64,000 nt of DNA from NCBI RefSeq assembly GCF_000001735.4, contig NC_003070.9, positions 23,545,971 through 23,609,970 on the forward strand. The letters are read 5' to 3'. Source of the stretch: Arabidopsis thaliana. Taxonomy: Eukaryota; Streptophyta; Magnoliopsida; Brassicales; Brassicaceae. Below the pieces are notes generated by a model. The model ran no database searches and was not told the origin of the DNA. It saw only the letters and a list, made by a program, of their open reading frames with translations. The position numbers and the translations under genes were made by a program. Position 1 is the first letter of the stretch. Every line of letters starts with the position of its first letter. Shown here piece by piece: positions 1 to 21,524 of this stretch.

Positions 1-7002
<7,002 letters not shown>

Positions 7003-7821
7003 TACCAAACACATCAACTAAAACCGCACAATCATAACATCCTACGAGAATAAAGATTCAATTTTTATACATGCCAAGATAAAAAAAACCTAGAAATTAT
7101 AATTCAAGAACAGTGAGTGAAATTGCAATTCTAGGGTTTTTAGTAAATTTACCTTGAAATTCTGAAAGAGAAGAAACAGAACAGAGCTCGTGAAACTAGT
7201 TAAACGGAGAAGAGGAAGTGTCAAGAATGTTTTGTTTTGACGAATTTTGTTTGTGAAGATTTGGAAAAAACAATAAAGATTTTAATTCTTTTATAAAGGC
7301 TCTGTTACTGAATTTCCAAAATTGGGTTTGGTTAGTAACGGAAATTACGGGACGGAGACAAGTAGAGATTTTCCGTTCGTGTCTAATGAGAAAGGACTTT
7401 GTGCCGTTTTTATGAATATACACTGCATGACGTTTGTTATGATCGAAGAGGTACTACGTGTAGTTTTCTATTTAACCGTTTTGGGCTTTGATTTCTAAGG
7501 CTTTTTGATTGGTAAGGCTAAGGCCCATAATAAACCTGCCCAATGGACTCACTAATAAGCTAATATTATAGGGACAATTTGTAATTAGGATTTTTTAAAA
7601 TAAAATATATATATTTTAAATCTAGATAGACTAAACTGCTTTAATTTTTATGGTAAAGGGATTAAATTTGGAATTTAGGATTTACATTTAGACTTCCTTA
7701 ATTCAGAGAACTTTTAAATATTTTATAATATGATCTAACATTGAGACTATTTCCATAATTTTCCTAATATTCATTCCATAGAAATTTGGATTTGAGGTTA
7801 GGTCTATAGAATATAGTGATA
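7003..7821. other. JMJ17 leader and upstream region
   Basis: The first ~200 bases upstream of the JMJ17 start look transcribed. On the minus strand, a TTTCAAG|GTAAAT splice donor near 7150 suggests an intron in the 5' leader. Beyond about 7430 the DNA is AT-rich and I see no gene. Confidence 0.4.
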
Positions 7822-8468
7822 CTAGATTTTAACCCGCGGTATACCGCGGGACGATTTGTTTTTAAAAGTAATATATATTAAAACTTGCAAATTTTATTTT
7901 TATAAAATATTTATATTTTACAGTTTATAATTGTTATTAAGTAACGCTATACCACGAATTCATGAGACAATTGTTAAACAACTGAAGTTTTGACCCCTAT
8001 TAAAACAGCATATTAATAATATTTTAAAATTTTATAAATATTGATTCAAATACATCCACCATATAACCCAATTCCAAAATAAAACACGTTCTGTAATTTT
8101 TTTACCCGGCCCATGATTTTTTTTTAAAGTAGTAATTTTTAAAATTTTAGAATTATTTTTTATATATAAAAGTTTTGCAAATTGTATCATTCTCTAATAC
8201 ATTTATATTTTATAGTTTAAATTAAATTAATTAAAATTTAGATATCAAATCTTATAAGTTGATTTTGATTGGCTATTATTTTTGGAAATTAATAATGTAT
8301 TTCGTTTTTTAATTAATTTAATTAATTAAATTAGTATTTGACTTTTTAATCCTTAAAGAGATAAATTAATTTACTTTTTAAAATATTATTTCTAATGGCA
8401 TACCTATGTAATTACTTACAAAAATTAAGGTTACATTTAAAATGTACTTCCCAAATAATATAGTAGGA
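7822..8468 (-). mobile_element. Non-autonomous Helitron, 647 bp
   Basis: Read on the minus strand, the element begins with TCCTACTATATTATTTGGGA (from 8468) and ends with CTAG (7825-7822). A perfect GC-rich palindrome, CCCGCGGTATACCGCGGG (7833-7850), sits a few bases inside the 3' end. The flanks are A on the 5' side and T on the 3' side, with no target-site duplication. All of these are Helitron hallmarks: 5'-TC, a 3' hairpin followed by CTRR, and insertion between A and T. It has no coding capacity and is very AT-rich inside, so it would depend on a Rep/helicase element elsewhere. The family name (an ATREP type) is not determined. Confidence 0.85.
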
Positions 8469-12433
<3,965 letters not shown>

Positions 12434-13216
12434 TGATGATACCAGAAAACACGAAGAGGAAAATGAGAGAGGAAAGCTAAAGACCATTTATCTTCTTACA
12501 TTAAACCGAAACGCCCCCATAGGGGCTTTGTAGGATAAGTTCAAATCTCATCCTCTGAAGTAGAAGCTACTACAGAGTTCTCCTATCGTGTTCATCATCA
12601 TCATCATCACTGGTCAGTTTCGGGTTCCGCTCGTGTATACCCTTTCCTTCTCTTTTATTTCTTATTGGAAGCATTCATTTGGTCTACTACCGCGAATTAG
12701 ACTCTTTTTATGTTCTTGGTTACTGGCATGAACATTTCCCTGCTATACAGAAGAAGAAAAAAGTTTCATAATTTGATGGAGATTTGATTTTTAGAAAAAC
12801 TGGAAATGGTGTGATTGTGGATTTGCTTTGATGGATTCCATGATTTGTAATCAATGTTTTATAGTATGTAATGTAAAGAAGAGAGTACTTTGTCTTTGAA
12901 TTGTCAATGATCATTTGAGATTTGCATATCAGGATTTGTTCTTGTTTCTTATTTGTGTTGGATTCATACTTCAGATCTCGGTATTTCATTCTTAGCCACT
13001 CAAACACAATACTCATAGCTTATAATTAGTCTAAATTAACAACCCTACCTTTAATTAGTCATAGGAATCTAATTAGTCTTCTATTTAGTTTTGTTTCAAT
13101 TCTAAAAAGATTCAACATTAATCATAATGATTTATGACAACAGTAAGGTCTAGGAAATAAATCTTAACTGGAGTTTCCGAAATAAATAAATAAAAAAGCA
13201 AAATAAAAATGGAAAA
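12434..13216. other. BSK7 3' UTR and intergenic DNA
   Basis: T-rich DNA after the BSK7 stop, with a CATCAT run near 12593-12609. The 3' UTR probably ends somewhere around 12700-12900. I see no further gene. At 13212-13216 the run AAAAA (TTTTT on the minus strand) directly follows the tRNA and serves as its Pol III terminator. Confidence 0.5.
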
Positions 13217-13288
13217 AGGGCCCAACCGGGTTCGAACCGGTGACCTCTCGATCTGCAGTCGAATGCTCTACCACTGAGCTATGAGCCC
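13217..13288 (-). tRNA. tRNA-Cys (GCA)
   Basis: The 72-nt cloverleaf reads on the minus strand. The acceptor stem is GGGCTCA/TGGGCCC with one G-U pair, and the discriminator is U, as is usual for Cys. The D-arm is GCTC...GAGC. The anticodon stem TTCGA/TCGAG holds the loop CTGCAGA, giving anticodon GCA. The T-arm contains GGTTCGAAC. No intron is present. A run of five T follows immediately, as a Pol III terminator. The gene stands alone between two Pol II genes. Confidence 0.97.
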
Positions 13289-14234
13289 TTGGATGCTCAT
13301 TTTCATACTTATAAATATCTATACATGTAGTGTTTACCAAATTGGGCCTTAAAGACTTTATTATCCAAGCTTTTCGTAAAAGCCCATTAAGAAAACAGAA
13401 AACAGAGAAAAAAAAAACATTTCTATTTTCCTTTGAAAGCATTGTGATTTGTTATTTCCCCCAAGGGCTTTTTGTCGGAGCCACATGATCATCTGTTGTA
13501 GATTTGGAATTTGTTAGCTTGATGAATGTTATATTATTCGTTAAAGAACGAGTTTTAGCTTTATGTATTTAACATTTTTATTGCAAAATTGCATTTCTCT
13601 GCTAGTTTTATCTTTTTTTCTAATCTGTTCTAACATGGCTAATTGTTGTTCATGTTCAAAGAGAGCTACTTACTTTTCCTATTTTAATGTAACGGTCATC
13701 AATTTGTATGATGCATATGATTAAAGGTTTTCTTTTTATCATCCTTGAGGAACACTACTCTGAAACCATCAATTGGTATTTGATTGTTACTTTTTCCACA
13801 CCCTTTCTATGATTGGCTTAGAATGCAAGTGAATTATAGCTTTTGTCTTTCAAAATGATTTTTTATGTAACTTTTGTCTGTTGCTTTCATTACATTCACA
13901 ACTACTTGATTCCTATGTCACTTTTGTTGTGTGGCTTTAGATCTGTAAGAGCGTAGGCTAAAATTTTTGACTTCTCTATCTAGAGTTTGCTATTTTAACT
14001 TCTCTTTGTGTAAAAGTTCATAATCAGTGATAGTTTCCTCAAGAAGTTGAAGTTAGATTTTGCTGTGATTGGTAAGTGATCTTTTCTATATTCATTTGCA
14101 TTATCTGTTTGTTAGCTTATTTGGTATGTTACAGTACTGATACAGGTTCTTGCCCTGAACAAATCTTTTGCAGAAGTTTTGTCATTCTCTGATGGTAATA
14201 GAGATTAGTTAATCTATACAAAAGCAGTCAAAAG
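13289..14234. promoter_or_regulatory. Upstream region and leader of the DUF3527 gene
   Basis: AT-rich DNA with no coding potential that I can support. A pyrimidine tract ending in CTTTTGCAG near 14165-14174 may be the acceptor of an intron in the 5' leader of the gene that starts at 14235. Confidence 0.35.
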
Positions 14235-15903
14235 ATGGCACAGAGTTCTGAAAATGTTCTTCCTACTCTACGAGATTTCTTCGATTCTAAAAAGGCTGGG
14301 GAAGAGGACGAGTTTTTGTTTTATCGGGCGCTTAACTCCTCGTGCAAGAAACCTCCAAAACCGGGAAACAAGGCGAAGGAGAGACATGGTTTCTTCAATC
14401 AGGGATCCAAGGAGAGAAGAAGAAGGAAAATATCAGATGCTGAAAAGTTTTCAGTGGAACAATATTCTTCTGGTGGTTTTTTCGGTGTACGGTTGAACAC
14501 GAATGGGAGACAACAACAACAACAACAACGATTAGCTAAGCCTTTAGTTACAGAGAGAAACATGGAACCGAGGTTGCAAAAGTCACTCTCTGCTAGAATG
14601 CAATTCCCATTTATGCCTTCTTCAAAGGGAAGCAATGAGTCTTCTTCTACTAATACTTCAAGCTCAACGAGCTGGTTTAACCGTATCAAGAAAATGTCCA
14701 ATCCATTTTCAAACAGAAATCCTCTGTTACCAGAATCAGGCCAAGAAATGTTCTCAAGAAACAAGTCTTCACCTGTTCATCTACATGCTCATCTAAGGAT
14801 GGAATATGAACTTGGGATGCCTGTTTTCATATTCTCGCTAGACCTCCCGGATGATGTATATATGGCCAGTACAAGAATGGATGATAAGGAATCTCGGTTT
14901 GTCTATTCGTTTAGCTACATTGGAGGTAGAAGCAATAAGAATGTTTCAGGTAAAGAATCTTCACTAATAGGACAGATGCAAGTTTCAACTCAAATCTGCT
15001 TAGAGCAAGAACCATATGAAGAAGATCTTGTGGCATCAACTGTCTCTGAATTCGTTCTTTTCGACATTGCACGCGCAAGGAGAAGTGGCTTCAAGCATGA
15101 AAACCTGTCAAGACAAAACAGTTTCAGACGAGGATTGATATTTTCAGAAACAGAGAACTCTGTATCTGATCTACTACAAGAAAAGCTGCCAAGGCAGAAC
15201 AGTTTCAATCGAGGATTGACTCGTAGTCTATCAAAACATTCAGAGAACACTGCATCTGGTCCTTGGCCTGTCTCAGATTTACATCCAGGACTTGAGATTG
15301 CAGCAATTGTTATTCAAGACTCTTCTTCAAACAGCAAACTCTCGAGTCGTGAGATGAAAGTCATAGTTCCAACAGGAAACCACGGTTTGCCTGATACCGA
15401 AAACTCGTGTCCTACGCCGATACTGCAAAGATGGAGATCAGGTGGAGGTTGTGACTGTAGCGGATGGGACATGGGATGTCACCTTTTTGTCCTTGAATCT
15501 CCAGAACTCATCAACAATCATCATGGTTTGGAACTTTTCATAGAGGTAAGAATTTGTTCATTGTGATACCAAAATGTGTTTTAACTTGTCTCCCTTAATC
15601 TTGAAATATAAAAATTCTATGTTGCAGAGTGGGAAAGAGATCACACCAGCAATGACAATGACATGTATCAGAGAAGGACATTATGAGGTAAAATTTCACG
15701 CGAAGCTCTCAGCATTACAAGCATTCTCAATCTGTGTAGCCGAGCTGCAAAGAACTGAAGTCTCAAGAGGAGAAAGAAACATATCTTTGTCTAGATGCAG
15801 TTCACTCAGAGAGCTTATTGAAATGGAAACTCCGATGAATACAAGAGAAGTCCTTCCTTCTTTCATGCCTAATGTCACATTCTCTCCAATCTCAAGGGTT
15901 TAA
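14235..15903 (+). CDS. DUF3527 domain protein
   Basis: Two exons (14235-15545 and 15628-15903) give 528 residues. The start MAQSSENVLPTLRDFFD is the first ATG of the frame. The N-terminal third is Ser- and basic-rich and low complexity, with a short CAA-coded polyglutamine run at about 14512-14528. The conserved DUF3527 core follows: LRMEYELGMPVFIFSLD and, near the end of exon 1, SGGGCDCSGWDMGCHLFVLE, a cysteine-rich signature of this plant-only family. Two copies of RQNSF(R/N)RGL lie around 15112-15220. No signal peptide or membrane segment is seen. The biochemical function of DUF3527 proteins is not known to me. The very end of this coding region has a duplicated echo at 19628. Confidence 0.85.
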
Positions 15904-16320
15904 AAACACATCACAAAGTAATCAATCTCTAGTCCCTCTTATGTGCATATATAGTCACTATACATACCATACAAATAAATATCAGCCAGAATCTAGCTAC
16001 CGGGATATTATATATTAGTGTTTAGAACTTTAGCATCATAAATGTTTGTTCTTCTTCCTCATGACTCAAAGAACCCGTTTCTTTCAATATTATCTATCTT
16101 TCTTGTTCTTGGTTTCATTGTCATATTCAACGCAACTGAGTTTGAGTTACTCGGTTTAGTTTGTAATGACTGTGCTTCTTGTAAATGCAGTTACAAAATT
16201 AAGTAGACAAAAAAAAAAAAAAAAAAAAGTAGATGACCAAAGGAAACATAGTTTTATTTATTTTTGTGTTGGAAATTCCAACATAAAAGATGTTGAATCA
16301 GAAAATGTGTTGGGGTGTTT
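15904..16320. other. Spacer between convergent DUF3527 and DEFL genes
   Basis: 3' flanks of two convergent genes. It contains an A-run at about 16210-16228. No coding sequence seen. Confidence 0.5.
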
Positions 16321-16626
16321 CTAGCAACAATGAGGATTTCCGGGTACGCATTGACAAGTATGATAGACACAGTTGTGGATTGGACCTTTGCAAAACTTGG
16401 CACAATCTGCATTGGTATTGCATGTTATAGGCTTCAATATATCGTTTGTGCTTTCTTGTATCCTTGCACTCATCACCACACCTATATACATATACATGTA
16501 CACCAAACTCATTATTTTCACAACATTAATTAGAAATGAATCTACAAATATATGAGGAAGAGATGACTAACCAGAGGTAAAGAGAAGAGCTAAGAAGAAG
16601 ATGGTGAATGTGAAGGAGCTTTTCAT
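16321..16626 (-). CDS. Defensin-like (DEFL) secreted cysteine-rich peptide
   Basis: Two exons give a 71-residue precursor. Exon 1 (about 16572-16626) encodes a signal peptide beginning [16 protein letters not shown]. Exon 2 (16321-16481) encodes the mature peptide with eight cysteines, spaced as in [11 protein letters not shown], then HNC, HTCQC and a terminal HCC. The phase-1 intron just after the signal peptide is the standard DEFL arrangement. It would be secreted. DEFL peptides act in defence or in reproductive signalling, but nothing here tells which. It lies convergent to the DUF3527 gene and divergent from the FG-rich gene, and has a decayed paralogue at 20075-20238. Confidence 0.85.
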
Positions 16627-17683
16627 GTTTCTTTCTACTAAAAGTCTAAACCGTGTGTTTGAGAAGAGACAAAGACTTGTGAAATTTTGTGTGATTTTTT
16701 ATCCCATTGAATATATACAAATATTTTAGGGAGATAGTTTGATTAGAAGGAAATTAACGTTAGCTATTTTAGTACCTAAGCGTTTTGAATTTGACTAAAC
16801 AAATATATTTTTCTATATAGTCTCTGTTTGTTTGAAAAGAAACAATGACTTGTAAGATTTTGTGTGATGTGTTATTCCATTGATATGCAAATATTTTAGG
16901 GAGATAATTTGATTAAAAAGAAATTTACTTTAGCTATTTTGGTAACTAAGCCAATTTAATTTGACTAAACAATATGGTTTATGAAAAAAATCAGTTTTTC
17001 TATATAAAATATTTTAAATTTTCAAAACATGGCCAAAATTTCAAAAAATCATTGTATTATCCATTTTTCTTCCTAGCACTTTTTTTCTTATCAACTTGTG
17101 CCTAATTCATGAAATTATCCATTTAGTTAAACTTGACAGAGATTTCATGAATTTAAAATAAAATAATTTAATCATAGAGAAAGTGATTAGAGAGCCTTCC
17201 GGCTTGAAAACAACGCCACAAGAATAGGAAGAAAAAAACAGAATGAAAAAAACAATCTTCCGAGGAAGCGTTAAAGAGACGCAGGCAAAGTCAAAGTCAA
17301 ATCTCTCGTTTGTTTATAAAATGAAACCTCAAAGTGCTCTTTTCCTTCATCAGAAGATCACCATTTCTTTTGCCTCAGTAAGCTCCTCTTTCACTATCTC
17401 CGTCGTTGCTCCGCTTCCTACTGGTTCAAAGGTTCGATTTGTGATTCTTGAAACATTTCTAATACTGATCTCTGTCTTTGTTTTGCTTGATTTGGGTTAG
17501 ATCATATTTTCCTTCTGCAATTAGGGCTCTTGAGTTGCTTCTTTTGCACGCTTTCTCATACTGTTTCCTTATCTTCTACTTTGATTCTCTGTTTTCGTTT
17601 GTAAGTATCGATTCAACAGCTTTGTATCGATTCTCTGTTTTTCTTTTTTCTTCTTTGTTAACAGTTTGAAAGACAAAAGAAGA
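16627..17683. promoter_or_regulatory. Divergent intergenic region and leader of the first FG-rich gene
   Basis: The left part is the DEFL promoter. It holds a diverged direct repeat: AAAGACTTGTGAAATTTTGTG near 16670 and a similar sequence with TTTAGGGAGATA near 16860. From about 17200 onward the sequence is conserved with 20800-21524 and is probably the transcribed leader of the gene at 17684, likely with a leader intron. Confidence 0.4.
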
Positions 17684-19266
17684 ATGAGGGTTGATTTTTC
17701 TGAGCCAGAGTACAGGAACTGTTACCATTGTCGCGATTCAGGCATACTTAATACTCAAGAATCTGAACCGAACAATGTGATTGGCTCATCCATCACTTCA
17801 GTTCCGGTTAGTTCCGGACCATTTCAAGCTCTTGGACATGCTTCTGCTGCTATTGGTTCAACCTCAACATCATCTCCAGTTCAAAGTTCTTCATCATTCA
17901 GCTTTGGATCCGCTCCTGCTGCCACCACATCTGTTGGTGTGTCTAGTACTTCCACACCCACACCCATTAGCTTCCTCCCATTTGGTTACGTCCCACCACC
18001 TCCACCGAGTTCTTCACTGTCTGGGCCAGCGCAAAATGTGCCTTGGAGTATTAGTGCTTATTCTACTGCAGGGCGCGGTGTTGAATGGGCCTGGGCCAGA
18101 CCCGATGTTGCTGTCTATCCAGCATCCTCCTCCTCCTCCTCTACTAGTACAGTAGTTTTTGGTACAACACCAGTGAGTGTTTCTTCACTGTTTGGGCCGT
18201 CCCAAGATTTCCCCAAGACTACTTTTGCTTGTTGTTCAAGCACCCCAGCACCTACAAGGTGTGAATGTTCTTTTGCTAAACCTTTTTTTGGTTCCTCGCC
18301 TGCATCTTCCTCTTCTAACCTTTTTGGACCAAACCCATCGACGACTACTGCATCAGTTTTTGGTACATCTGCAACGAGTGGTTCTTCACTTTTTGGGCCA
18401 GCGCAACATCCACTAAGTTACGACTCTATTGGTGGTTCAGCCTTTGCTGGTGTTAAAACATCATCTCCTCAACCTCTTGGTTTCAATGGAGCTACTACTC
18501 TCTTGCCGAGCTCGCATGAGGGACAAAACATATCTTCTTTCAAGCCTTATGTAGATAAAAGCCATGATGAATTAAGGTGGGAATATTACAAGAAAGAAGC
18601 TAAAGGTAACTATCTCATCATTTAAATCTTTGGTATGTATATTTTCTCTTTTATATGTCTCTGTAATTTTGACTAATCTCATGTTCAGGTGGGTCGTTTC
18701 CTGCTGCTCATGCCTCTCCCATAGGCTCAAAGCCAAACGCTGTGTTTTCACCATCAACGGTATCGACATCATTATTTGCTTCTCCAAGCGTACCTGATCA
18801 TCATCAGAGGACAAATTTTAGTACAACGCTAGGAAACTTTACTGGTCCTGCTTTTGGTTTCTTCCCTGCTGCTGCTGGTGGTGCTACAACATTTTCATCT
18901 ACCGGTTTCGGTCAACCTAATGCGCCTTTCCCTGGTTTCGATTCCCAGTTTCCGAGCGCTTTTTCATCTTTCTCGACGACATATCCTGCCGTAAGCTCGA
19001 GTGTTCAGAGACCCCATGAAACAGGTGCTGTTTCTTCCCCAGCATTTGGATGCACAGCCTGTGGAGCAACAAGTAGCTCCTCTGCTTCTGATCACTTCAC
19101 CTTTAATGGTGCCACAACTCCTCCCGGGTTGTTCTTTCCTACCACTAGTTCTGGTCCTATGATGTTTGGAACAACTCTTGCTGCTCAAGGCACAACTCCA
19201 GCACTTCAAACCTATCCTGTTCAAGGTTTCATTCTTCTCCCATTCGCCGCCATGAGTCTGCAGTAA
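17684..19266 (+). CDS. FG/Ser-rich protein related to part of Nup98 (copy 1)
   Basis: Two exons (17684-18605 and 18689-19266) encode 499 residues. The ATG at 17684 (MRVDFSEPEY) is chosen because the paralogue at 21525 starts at the same point. Exon 1 is low-complexity Ser/Pro/Thr sequence with scattered FG, SLFG and FGPAQ motifs like those of FG nucleoporins. It ends with KSHDELRWEYYKKEAKG, which resembles the SHEELR(W)EDY..GDKGG segment I recall following an FG block in plant Nup98. Exon 2 is again FG-rich and ends QGFILLPFAAMSLQ. The Nup98 autoproteolytic domain is absent. The function is unknown: it could be a nucleoporin fragment acting as FG filler or a gene without a role. An older label of hydroxyproline-rich protein would reflect composition only, since no signal peptide is seen. 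Confidence 0.75.
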
Positions 19267-19367
19267 TTTCTTTACTCTCCAGCAGTTCAAGGCTATCTTG
19301 TCCAAGGTTTCATTCTTCTCCCATTCACCGCCATGAATCTGCACTTCTGCAGTAATTTCTTTACTTT
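19198..19367 (+). repeat. Tandem duplication of the 3' end of FG-rich gene 1
   Basis: The last coding segment plus early 3' UTR (19198-19278) is repeated directly at 19279-19367. Both units contain GGTTTCATTCTTCTCCCATT, then CCGCCATGA and CTGCAGTAATTTCTTTACT. The second unit lies after the stop codon and is therefore untranslated. The paralogue at 21525 has only one unit. Confidence 0.85.
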
Positions 19368-19379
19368 CTGCATCAAACT

Positions 19380-19590
19380 CTGTCTTCCAAATTGTAGGAC
19401 TAAGTCTTTGTCTTGATTTAAGAAAAAAAAAAAAAAAAATTGTGTCAAATTTATGATTGTCTTTGTAAAAATATAGCTGTCATGGATGAAAACAGTTCGT
19501 GTTACATGTTCTTCCTTTGAATGTACTATATAAAAACATCATTGTTTTGGATAAATCAACCAAAAAGCTCTCCTCTGTTTTGTATGCTAT
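19380..19590 (+). pseudogene. Relic of a DUF26-gene promoter
   Basis: After the FG-rich gene, the sequence TTGTAGGACTAAGTCTTTG... TTCTTCCTTTGAATG... ATAAATCAACCAAAAAGCTC...CTCTGTTTTGT parallels the DNA between the second FG-rich gene and the first DUF26 gene (about 23570-23795). It also parallels 29225-29460, ahead of the third DUF26 gene. Homology stops just before where the DUF26 coding region would begin. I read it as a promoter left behind when a unit was truncated. Confidence 0.65.
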
Positions 19591-20074
19591 GTATGATGGG
19601 GAGTATGTGGAATTCTGACTAATGTCTAATGTCTTTATCCTCTCCAGTTTCAAGCGTTAATACACATCACATAGTACTCTCTAGCTTCCTCTTATGTGCA
19701 TATATATAGCCATTATACATATCATACAAATATATCTCAGCGAGTGTTAATAAATAACTTTAGCATAAAGAAGTCGGTTTTTTGAGTCATATTTAATGGT
19801 TTTATCTCTTGGTTCCATTAATTGTCATATTTAATACTGCTGATTAGCTTAAGTTGTTCGGTCTAGTTGTGTAGAGATTTTGCGTCTTGTGAATGCAATT
19901 AGAAAATCAAGAGACGAACAAGGAAAACATAATTAACAAAAAAAACACACAAGGAAAACATAATTTTATTTTATTTTTGCGCGGAAATAATTAAGCCACT
20001 ACAAAAAAAATATATATATATATATATTGAATCAGAAGCAAAAGAATTTTAGAAACTAATGTGTGGGGATGTTT

Positions 20075-20238
20075 CTAGCAACAATGAGGATTTCCCGGCA
20101 CGCAGGCACAAGTATGATATAGGCAGTTCTGGATTGGACCTTTGCAAAACTTAGCACAATCTGCATTGGTATTGCATGTCTTTGGCTTCAATAATATACC
20201 CTTTTTGCTTTCTTGCATCCTTGCACTCATCACCACAC
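20075..20238 (-). pseudogene. Defensin-like gene copy 2, signal-peptide exon not found
   Basis: This is the counterpart of the mature-peptide exon at 16321. The eight-cysteine pattern ([11 protein letters not shown], then NC, TCAC and a terminal CC) is intact, with one extra codon (ILLKP for ILKP). A usable acceptor (TATAG) precedes it. I could not find a signal-peptide exon in the next ~600 bases on the minus strand. The place where it should be has no similarity to unit A and lies near a MITE at 20360. Either the gene is dead, or a new upstream exon is used. Confidence 0.65.
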
Positions 20239-20359
20239 CTATACACACCAAACACATAATTATATCAAAAAGTCCTTCAAGCTATGTCTTTGGATGAGGA
20301 CGAACCTATCACACAGTCGACTCCAATACTTGTTTTTGTTGAAGTTTGGTATGATATAA

Positions 20360-20609
20360 GGGCATCTCCATCACTGAGATACCTTCTTGGTTTCTCAAAA
20401 AAAAAAAATATTAGTATTTTAATAAATATTAGTTATATAATTAAATTTTAACAATAAAATAATATTTGACCTGATATACAAGTGTTCTTATGGGTTTCTC
20501 AAAGTTTCTCACTTGAGAAACTAATTCTACTCTCTCTCATACTTTTTAATTATATTTTATTTTTATATTGAACAGTTTCTCAATTAAGAAATTATTGATG
20601 GAGATGGTC
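20360..20609. mobile_element. PIF/Harbinger-like (Tourist-type) MITE, 250 bp
   Basis: The terminal inverted repeats are GGGCATCTCCATCA (left) and, on the opposite strand, GACCATCTCCATCA (right), flanked by the 3-bp direct repeat TAA (20357-20359 and 20610-20612). The interior is AT-rich with no coding capacity and has internal TTTCTCA/GAGAAA repeats. The TAA target site and the G-rich end with CATCTCCA fit the Tourist/Harbinger MITE group. Confidence 0.75.
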
Positions 20610-20612
20610 TAA

Positions 20613-21524
20613 GTATAAACATACCTTTTCGCTCTTATTGTTTTTTTTTTTTGGGAATCAAATTTTCTTTTCTATTTTCTCATTTTAGTGAAATTTATTT
20701 AAAGTGAAAAATCTTAACAAGTTAAAAAAAATATATATAATTGTCTGGTTTAAATTTTAAATTGATTGAGATTTCCATTAGATTGCCTAAAACGTCCGGC
20801 TAGCGTTAAAACAACGCCACAAGAAAAAATCAGCAAGGAAAAAACAATCTTAGAGGAAGCGTTAGAGCGACGCAGGCAAATTGAAGAAATCGTTTCCTAT
20901 AAATTGAAACCACAAAGTTAACTCTTTTTTCTTCTTCTTCACACTAACCCTAACTTTGATTTCATCATCAGACTCGGAAACCGCACCATTGTTGTTGTCT
21001 CCGTAAGCTTCTCCTTCAATCACTTGGTCGGTGCCCTGCTTCCTACTTTGATAAAGGTTCAATTTTTATTAAACTCTGACGATTTTGGGCGATTTTAATA
21101 CTTGCAACAATTGTGAATTGCCGATCAGTATCTCTTGATCTTCTATGTCTTTGTTTTGCTTGATTTGGGTTAGATCATGTTTTCTCTTTGTAATTAGGGT
21201 TCTTTTGTTGCTTCTTTTCCACGCTTTCTACATACTGTTTCCTCTGTGGATTCGAGAACAGTGCTCTGTTATCGGTTGGAACTATCGATTCAATGATCCT
21301 GCAATTACTCATTTGTACTGATTACTGAATAAAAATCGTTACTTTCTGATGTATAACCCCCAAATTTGAGTGGAAATTACTATCTTAACGGATCTGGATT
21401 TAGGGTTTTTGTTACTTAGTTTCTGCAATACGAATTAGTTTCTGAAAGTTATCCTCTAATCCAAAACAAATTTGCGTCCTTTCTTATTTTTGTGTGGTTA
21501 ACAGTTTGAAAGATCAAAAGAAGA
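20613..21524. promoter_or_regulatory. Promoter and 5' leader of FG-rich gene 2
   Basis: From about 20800 it matches the leader region of copy 1 (shared AACAACGCCACAAGAA, GACGCAGGCAAA, CTTGATTTGGGTTAGATCAT, and GTTAACAGTTTGAAAGA just before the ATG). Conservation across a segmental duplication suggests it is transcribed or regulatory. No other gene seen. Confidence 0.5.

Noticed and set aside
13164-13442. Open frame on the minus strand over the tRNA region (SSVVEHSTADREVTGSNPVG)
   Set aside because: It is the translated shadow of tRNA-Cys, a well-known spurious peptide. The cloverleaf explains the sequence.
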